From assembly GCF_024166365.1 (NCBI RefSeq), contig NC_064824.1:130253108-130317107 (forward strand): a DNA stretch of 64,000 nucleotides. Reading direction: 5' to 3'. The translations under genes were made by a program, and so were the position numbers. The notes beneath the pieces are model-generated. The model had not been told where the DNA came from. It worked only from the letters and a program-made list of their open reading frames with translations, and made no database searches. Origin of the DNA: Elephas maximus indicus (lineage: Eukaryota; Chordata; Mammalia; Proboscidea; Elephantidae). Every line of letters starts with the position of its first letter. Position 1 is the first letter of the stretch. Shown here piece after piece: positions 58,629 through 64,000 of this stretch.

Positions 58629-58897
58629 TGAGAAGGGTACCGCTGTGATATGAAAAAAATGAGAACAGAGAAGCCAGACTAGTAAATAGAGGAGCCCGGA
58701 TTATAATCGGCATATCTTTGTCCAGAACCATTGTTTATAACCACTGTGTATTTTTTATTCAAGTGAATGCAGTGGGGGAGGACGGTGTCCCGCCGCTTTG
58801 AGAACCTTCTGCAACGAAGAGTTTCTATATTAAAGTAATACTTTAAGAGGAGCTTTTGCTAAAAAGATAATTTTTAAAGTCCTTATGGGTTAACCAA

Positions 58898-59062
58898 AAA
58901 AAAAAAAAAAAACAAAAAACCCCAACCCCATTGACGTCGAGTCGACCGTATAGGACAGAGTAGAACTGTCCCCATAGAGTTTCCAAGGAGCCCCTGGTGG
59001 ATTCCAGCTGCCTACCTTTTGGCTAGCAGCCACAGCTCTTAACCACTACGCCACGAGGGTTT
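58898..59062 (-). mobile_element. AfroSINE
   Basis: A run then ccattgacgtcgagtcgacc to cacgagggttt. Flanked by ccttatgggttaa (58881-58893 and 59063-59075). Confidence 0.93.
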
Positions 59063-59489
59063 CCTTATGGGTTAAAGTGGAAAGGTTTTTTGTTAACCCT
59101 TTTTGTTTATCCCTGTTGGTGGAAATGGAAAATCTCCCTCAAAGATAAAAACTGCTTCCTTTTTAAGGGTGAATAGCTGCCAGTTAGCCGACATGAAGCT
59201 GATTTAAAAGTCTCCCAGGGAATCTTGGATCCCCTGTCCTATTGGTTTGCATTTTCTATTCTCACCCTCCTGTCCTTTGCCAAAAATCTGCCTATAATTA
59301 CTGAGATGTACCTGCTGGTGTGGGAGTGCCCGGCGCCCTTGTAAATTCCCAGGTTACAGATAACACTTGGAGTTTTCTTAAAGGTCGCAGGTGTCATGAT
59401 TTCAGAGGCAGTAAACTTCCTCCTGTCTTGCACATCAGTTCTCCACTATCATCTAACCCCTAAGATCTTACACTTTAATTACGAAGTGT

Positions 59490-59735
59490 AATTTAATTAC
59501 AAAACACTTATCTACTGGGTGACAGGGGCTTGCCAGGCAGTTTATAAATATTAACTCGTTTAAATTCCTATAACAACCCTATGGGGTAGGTACAATTTGT
59601 AGACTCATTCGACAGATGAAGCCATTGGGAGCGATTAATTAACTTGCCCAGATCACCCAAGTAAATTGTCAGAGACCAGGATTTGAACCCAGGGTGTTTG
59701 GCTCCAGAGTCTGCACTTAACTGCAATGTTTGCTA
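59490..59735 (+). repeat. MIR, well preserved
   Basis: ttataaatattaactcgttt, tgggagcgattaattaactt, ccaggatttgaacccaggg and ctccagagtctgcacttaac. Confidence 0.85.
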
Positions 59736-60435
59736 AGCAGAAGACACGCCGCCCTGACCACCTCCGTGACAGGTGGTTCATTTGTCATCATGCTTAGTCA
59801 TCTGGAAAAACCTGACAGGGGCAGCTCTGCTCCTCCTGGTGTGAGGAAACTTAGATTCTCAGAACTTGCGATTTCCCAAGATCATCTACTAAGCAAATTG
59901 ATGAGCTAGAATCCAAACACCTGAATGTCTCACCCCAAAGCCCTACTTTCTTCATGACGCCACCCCCGCCTTGGCTTCCATTCTGGTGAGCGGTGGCTGT
60001 TGACAAGGGCTTGGAAGAAGCACCGCCCCTTTTGTCTGATGGTAGCCACAAACCTTTCCTTATTGCGTATGTAACTCACACCGTACGCTGAGAGACGACC
60101 TCAGTTTGGACCTAGAAAAGTTTATTTCTGTGTTTCTATAATATTTTATGGCCAGAGTCTAAGTCAGAGCAAGAGATGATGAGTCATAGAAACATAGACA
60201 GAAGTATTTGCAGATGAGAAGCCATGAGGTCTGGATTTGATTTCTTATAACGCAGGGGTGGAAGGGGTGTGGCCGCGAGTAGGGCGGGCAAGAGACTGAC
60301 CCTGTGCTGATAACTGTTGCCTTGGGGGATGGTTCTCAGGAATTTATTATACTGTTTGACATTTTCCATAGCAAAAGTCTTGAAAAATCATTTATTCATT
60401 AAGAACTTATTTAAGGAGCACTTTTTTTTTTTTTT
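59736..60435. other. Unique-looking intergenic DNA
   Basis: No gene recognised. Lies between the presumed SLC19A3 promoter and the SCYGR gene. Confidence 0.45.
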
Positions 60436-60447
60436 TTACTATGTGCC

Positions 60448-60628
60448 AAAGGAGCCCCGTTGGCTCTGGTTAAAGCCATTGACTGCTAACCAAAAGGCTG
60501 GTGGTTTGAAACCACCAGTGTCTCCACAGGAGAAAGTTGTGGCAGCCTGCGTCCATAGAGATTTACAGCCTTGAAAACCCTATGGGGTTGCTATGAGTTG
60601 GAATCGACTCCATGGCAGTGGGTTGCAT
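60448..60628 (+). mobile_element. AfroSINE
   Basis: aaaggagccccgttggctct to tccatggcagtgggttgca. Flanked by ttttactatgtg (60436-60447 and 60629-60640). Confidence 0.92.
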
Positions 60629-60635
60629 TTTACTA

Positions 60636-60845
60636 TGTGTCAGACACTGTTCTAGGTGCTGAAGATACAGCAACGAATGAAAGAGTTAAAGATCCTTGCC
60701 TTGCAGAACCTACATTTTAGCGGGAGGTGGGGGTGAGGCAGAGGGCACAAGAAACAGTAAACCTGAGAAGTTCATAAATTTTAGAGTATGCTAGAAAGTG
60801 ATACATGCTAAAGAAAACAATACAAGATAGAGTCCAGACAGGGGC
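60636..60845 (+). repeat. Ancient interspersed repeat (L2/MER-like)
   Basis: ctatgtgtcagacactgttc, aggtgctgaagatacagcaa and aacctacattttagcggg follow a common old mammalian repeat. The family name is uncertain. Confidence 0.55.
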
Positions 60846-61280
60846 GGAGAACGATGGAGAAGAGAGAGGGCTGGGGGTTAAGCCCTGGGGCTCCAGCCGA
60901 GAGAAAGAACCTGCAGAGGGGGCTGAGGAGGAGAGGGAGAGGAGAGGAGCCCCAACGGGGGTGGCCTCCTAGAGAGAGAAGGGGAGTTTTTTCGGGAGAA
61001 GGAATTCGTCGGTTGTGTTCATGTTGCTGGGAGACCAAGTGACAAACTGTGGACTGTAGAAACTGCTCACTTGGACAGCTTGGTGAACAAAAGCATTCAG
61101 GGCCTCTTCACTGGTACTCAACAATGTGGCAGCAGTAACACTTGAAAATCTACCTGAACATGTAGTTGGTCTAGGAGTGGAGAGATGGTGACCACGTGAA
61201 GAAAACCTGACATTAGGGAGATGCTGTTGTAATTGACTCTGATTTATCTCTTTCCCTCTTAGACTTCAGCTGTTTGAAGA

Positions 61281-61664
61281 TGTTTGGATTGAACTGTATT
61301 CCCCCCAAAGCATGTGTGGGAATGCTAAACCCTATACCTGTGGATGTAATCCCATTTGGGTATAGGGTTTTCTCTGTTATGTTAATGAAGTCATGTCAGT
61401 GTTGGGTGTGTCTTAAACCTAAGACTTTTGAGCAAATTAGACACAAAGGAAGCACAATGGGGGAAGACAGGTGCCACGTGAAGGTCACCATGGAACCCAG
61501 GAACAGAAATGGAGAGACACAAAGATCTTCCCCCTGGAGCGCTGGCAGAGAGCCTTGCCTTAGAGCTAACACTCTGAATTTGGACTGTGAGAAGATAAAT
61601 TTCTGTTTGTCAAGGCCACCTACTTGTGGTATTTCTGTTACAACAGCACTAGGAAACTAAGACA
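61281..61664 (+). mobile_element. MaLR-like solo LTR
   Basis: tgtttggattgaactgtatt to aaactaagaca. Same general family as 46285-46691. Flanks gaaga/gaatt match poorly. Confidence 0.7.
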
Positions 61665-61718
61665 GAATTCAAGGGCTTTTTATATTTAGCTCTCTAGTGC
61701 CTGCTGACTGCCCCGCCT

Positions 61719-61908
61719 ACTATAACCCATTGCTGTCAAGTCAATTCTGACTTAAGTGATGCTATAGGACAGGGTAGAATTGCCCCATGGGCTTGCCAAG
61801 GCTGTAATCTTTACGGGAACAGGCTGCCACATCTTTCTCTTGAGGAGCAGCTGTTGGGCTAGAACTGCCAATCTTTCAGTGAGCTTAACCACTGCGCCAC
61901 CAGGCTTC
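61719..61908 (-). mobile_element. AfroSINE
   Basis: cccattgctgtcaagtcaat to ctgcgccaccaggcttcc. Confidence 0.88.
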
Positions 61909-62790
61909 CTTGACTTACATATGAATGAAAGTAAAAAAAATACATGAAAAGAAGGAGTGAAGATATAATATGCCACACTAGGGCTGTTCAAAATCTACAG
62001 CCAGAATTCGGTTACAGAAACAGGTGTCATGAGAGAACCCGTAGGAGAGAACAAGAATTTGCCATTGATGACCAAAGATTTGGGGATTTGCCCCCAAATT
62101 TCTATCTTTATTGTAAAATTCATTATATGAAAGTTTAGGGCCAATCACCCACTAATTGAAACCCATCCCAACCCTACTGACATATCATTGTCTTCTTCCC
62201 CAGTGGTTGGCCTCACCTATCTTATAGAACAGAGAAACACATTAGAATAACACGAGATTATTTTTGTACGAATTTTGTAGCTTTTATTAAGAAAGAGTTG
62301 CCTTTTTAAAAATAAAAACAGAAATGGGAGAGAAGTTAATGAATGTATAATAGAAAAGAACAAAAGAACATCATAAGTAATTTTTTCAAGAAACAGAAAT
62401 ATTAGATCTGATTTTATTTTGTTAAACTCTTAGTAGATTTTCACATGGATGGCTATGCTCCCAACCCTAATGTTGATAATATATCATGGTCCTTCATCTC
62501 TTTTCCAAATGGAGACAAGATTACAGAGAATATATACCTCCCAGATGCTAAATTCTGGAAGATAGAGTACAATTTGATGTAGTCATGGTATCACTGTGAC
62601 GGGGTGTTGGGGGGTGGGGAACAACTCTGAAACTTCAGAGTATTAGATATACAAAGAACAAGATGATCAGTTCCAAGACATTTGGGTAGGGTGGGCATGG
62701 AGAAAGCAGACAGGAGTGATGAAGGAAAGTCTTACCAAACGGCCTGAGCAAAACTTCCAGCATCTCTTACCCCAGGAGCCGGCTGTCCCC
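61909..62790. other. Region containing the SCYGR-type 3' UTR
   Basis: AT-rich. Candidate poly(A) signals at 62413 and 62283. Nothing else recognised. Confidence 0.45.
62413..62418 (-). terminator. Candidate polyadenylation signal of the SCYGR-type gene
   Basis: AATAAA on the minus strand, about 370 nt past the stop. A second AATAAA lies at 62288-62283, about 500 nt past the stop. Either gives a normal 3' UTR for this gene class. Confidence 0.35.
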
Positions 62791-63150
62791 CTAGCAGCAG
62801 CATTGCTTCTCCCAGCCGCACTTCTGCTGGCAACAGCCCCTCCCGCAGCCACAGCCACACGAGCCACGGCTACAGGGGCGGCGGCAGCAGCAGACCACGG
62901 GGACACTGCAGCAGCCCCCACAGCAGCCGCAGCAGCAGGGGCAGCAGCCGGAGCAGCAGCCCACCCGGTAGCACCTGCAGGTGGTGCAGCTGCCACAGCC
63001 CCCGCCACGGCCGCCACCGCAGCGGCCACCACAGCCACCACCACGGCCACCACCGCGGCCGCCACCACAGCCACCACCACGGCCACCACCGCGGCCGCCA
63101 CCGGAGCCGCCACCGCAGCCACCGCAACTTCCACAACCACAGCAACCCAT
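62791..63150 (-). CDS. SCYGR-type small cysteine and glycine repeat protein (KRTAP28-like)
   Basis: An intronless gene for a 119-residue protein, about 30% Cys and over a third Gly. It starts MGCCGCGSCGGCGGG, has a central Gly-Arg-Cys run of GGGR and GGGC units (about residues 12-52), then the family core CGSCTTCRCYRVGCC, CC-rich pairs, SVPVVCCCRR, and a GCGCGRGCCQQK tail ending CCC. This order matches human SCYGR proteins at 2q36.3 as I remember them, near SLC19A3. The family is thought to serve in hair keratin cross-linking. The start has a strong context (gacaccATGG), with a TATA box 90 bp upstream. Which family member it corresponds to cannot be told. Open frames on the other strand and frames here are shadows of the GC-rich repeats. 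Confidence 0.88.
   Translation of the reverse strand: MGCCGCGSCGGCGGGSGGGRGGGRGGGCGGGRGGGRGGGCGGRCGGGRGGGCGSCTTCRCYRVGCCSGCCPCCCGCCGGCCSVPVVCCCRRPCSRGSCGCGCGRGCCQQKCGWEKQCCC
62995..63125. repeat. In-frame minisatellite encoding GGGR/GGGC units
   Basis: Repeats of 12-nt and 24-nt units (ccaccaccacgg, ccaccaccgcgg, ccaccacag on the plus strand) encode the Gly-Arg/Gly-Cys run of the SCYGR-type protein. Prone to length change by slippage. Confidence 0.8.
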
Positions 63151-63238
63151 GGTGTCAGGAGAGAGGACTCAGGTGAAGTGAGGAGAGAGGGGTCAGGAGG
63201 TGAGAGGGAGGTCTGACGCCTCCTTCTGCTGTGAGGCC

Positions 63239-63246
63239 CTTATATA
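63239..63246 (-). promoter_or_regulatory. TATA box of the SCYGR-type gene
   Basis: The minus strand reads tatataag about 90 bp before the ATG, leaving a 5' UTR of about 60 nt if transcription starts some 30 bp downstream. A TATA box and short leader are usual for keratin-associated protein genes. Confidence 0.7.
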
Positions 63247-63249
63247 CCA

Positions 63250-64000
63250 ACTCTGAGGGAAGAACGAGGAAGACAGGTGACCTTTTCCTTGTCATTGGCT
63301 CAGTTGTTATGGAAGAATCTGAGGACACATTCTTCACTTCCCTTTCGGCTGTTTACCAGATTCATTAGATTACCTGTTTTGTTTATTGCTCCAAGTCACA
63401 TGCCCTGGAAATTCCTGGGAGCCATGGACAAGGATGCCATCAATGGTCACGGGCTCATTAGGAAGGCGTGCCTCAGGAAACGAACACGCTGGGCTGGAAT
63501 TGGTGGTCCAGCATCCCAACATGAGTGAACGTGGTCAGGAGGCTCTTCTTGGGGAGAGCCCAGAAGTCCTCTTACTGAAGACTGGAGATGCTGGAGAAAG
63601 AATGGATCATTAGGCTCCAAGGTCACGGCCAACTGCACCAGCAGCCCTGACTCCATCACCAGAGCCTGTCGGCCTGGGAATGGAAGGTATCACTCCTATC
63701 ACACAGTTGTAAAGCCTGTCCCTGTGTTTCATGATTCAGTATTCCATAGAAAACACAAGTACGGAAAACTTTTGCACTGCTCCATCTTTTTTCTGACACA
63801 ATTCGTACTGAGCTTATAATAAGAAATTATAGTAAGAAATGAATTTAGGTGCTTGAAAAGTTTTTTCATCAATTGACGTCTAAGAGGAAAATCAAGATGC
63901 AAAATAATATGGCCCACAATGTCAGACAGATTAAGAAAAATAAAACAAAAGTAAAGAGAGAGAAATAGATGCTCTCGGAAAAATAAAAGATTGTACATGA
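63250..64000. other. Upstream of the SCYGR-type gene to window end
   Basis: No repeat or gene that I can support. The part just above the TATA box may hold hair-follicle regulatory sites, but none is identifiable by eye. Confidence 0.4.

Noticed and set aside
62667..63216. Alanine-rich and proline-rich frames on both strands over the SCYGR gene
   Set aside because: They are other-frame readings of the Gly-Cys minisatellite; only the 63150-62791 frame matches a protein family.
1..64000. CRISPR-like or operon-like organisation
   Set aside because: The window is mammalian; spaced repeats are dispersed SINEs, not arrays with unique spacers.

Overview
This is nuclear DNA from a placental mammal, and the repeats point to Afrotheria, most likely a paenungulate such as an elephant. 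More than forty copies of the tRNA-derived AfroSINE family occur on both strands. With them are several copies of an RTE/BovB-like LINE, L1 elements with two kinds of 3' UTR, MaLR-like solo LTRs, and worn MIR, MER5A and old L1 pieces. The species call is inference. No prokaryotic features, CRISPR array, rRNA or genuine tRNA gene was seen.

Two protein-coding genes are supported, both on the minus strand. The first is SLC19A3 (thiamine transporter 2). Its five coding exons lie at 31183-31034, 28828-28000, 26524-26332, 24937-24796 and 23345-23109. All introns have GT-AG ends, every donor reads gtaagt, and the phases join cleanly into a 516-residue protein. Residues G23, K44, N45, E320 and T422 fall at the numbers I remember for the human protein. 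The C-terminus appears to be changed by a one-base deletion that bypasses the ancestral stop. A CpG-rich block at 57.8-58.3 kb with a GC box and a strong minus-strand donor is the best candidate for the noncoding first exon, about 27 kb upstream of the start codon. The second gene is an intronless SCYGR-type gene (small cysteine and glycine repeat protein, formerly KRTAP28) at 63150-62791, with a TATA box 90 bp upstream. As I remember it, the SCYGR cluster maps to 2q36.3 in human, the same region as SLC19A3, so the pairing fits conserved synteny.

Layout. 0-9 kb: LTRs, SINEs and RTE tails in AT-rich DNA. 9.3-17.3 kb: a nested pile in which an RTE is split by a 6.8-kb antisense L1, which itself carries a second L1 fragment and a second RTE. 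17-23 kb: an L1 fragment, an old L1, SINEs, and the presumed SLC19A3 3' UTR. 23-31 kb: SLC19A3 coding exons with SINEs in the introns. 31-58 kb: the presumed long first intron. It holds a 1.1-kb RTE, truncated L1 copies, a 623-bp hAT-like nonautonomous transposon, and a 10.4-kb insertion of a sense L1 with a tandem-monomer 5' UTR, split by three solo LTRs and an RTE tail. 57.8-58.3 kb: CpG island. 59-64 kb: MIR, LTR, SINEs and the SCYGR gene.

I found no new multi-gene system. The most interesting items are the SLC19A3 C-terminal frameshift, the L1 with a probable 3' transduction, a perfect 36-bp fold-back inside an RTE, the hAT-like element with an 8-bp duplication, the monomeric L1 5' UTR, and the Gly-Arg expansion in the SCYGR protein.
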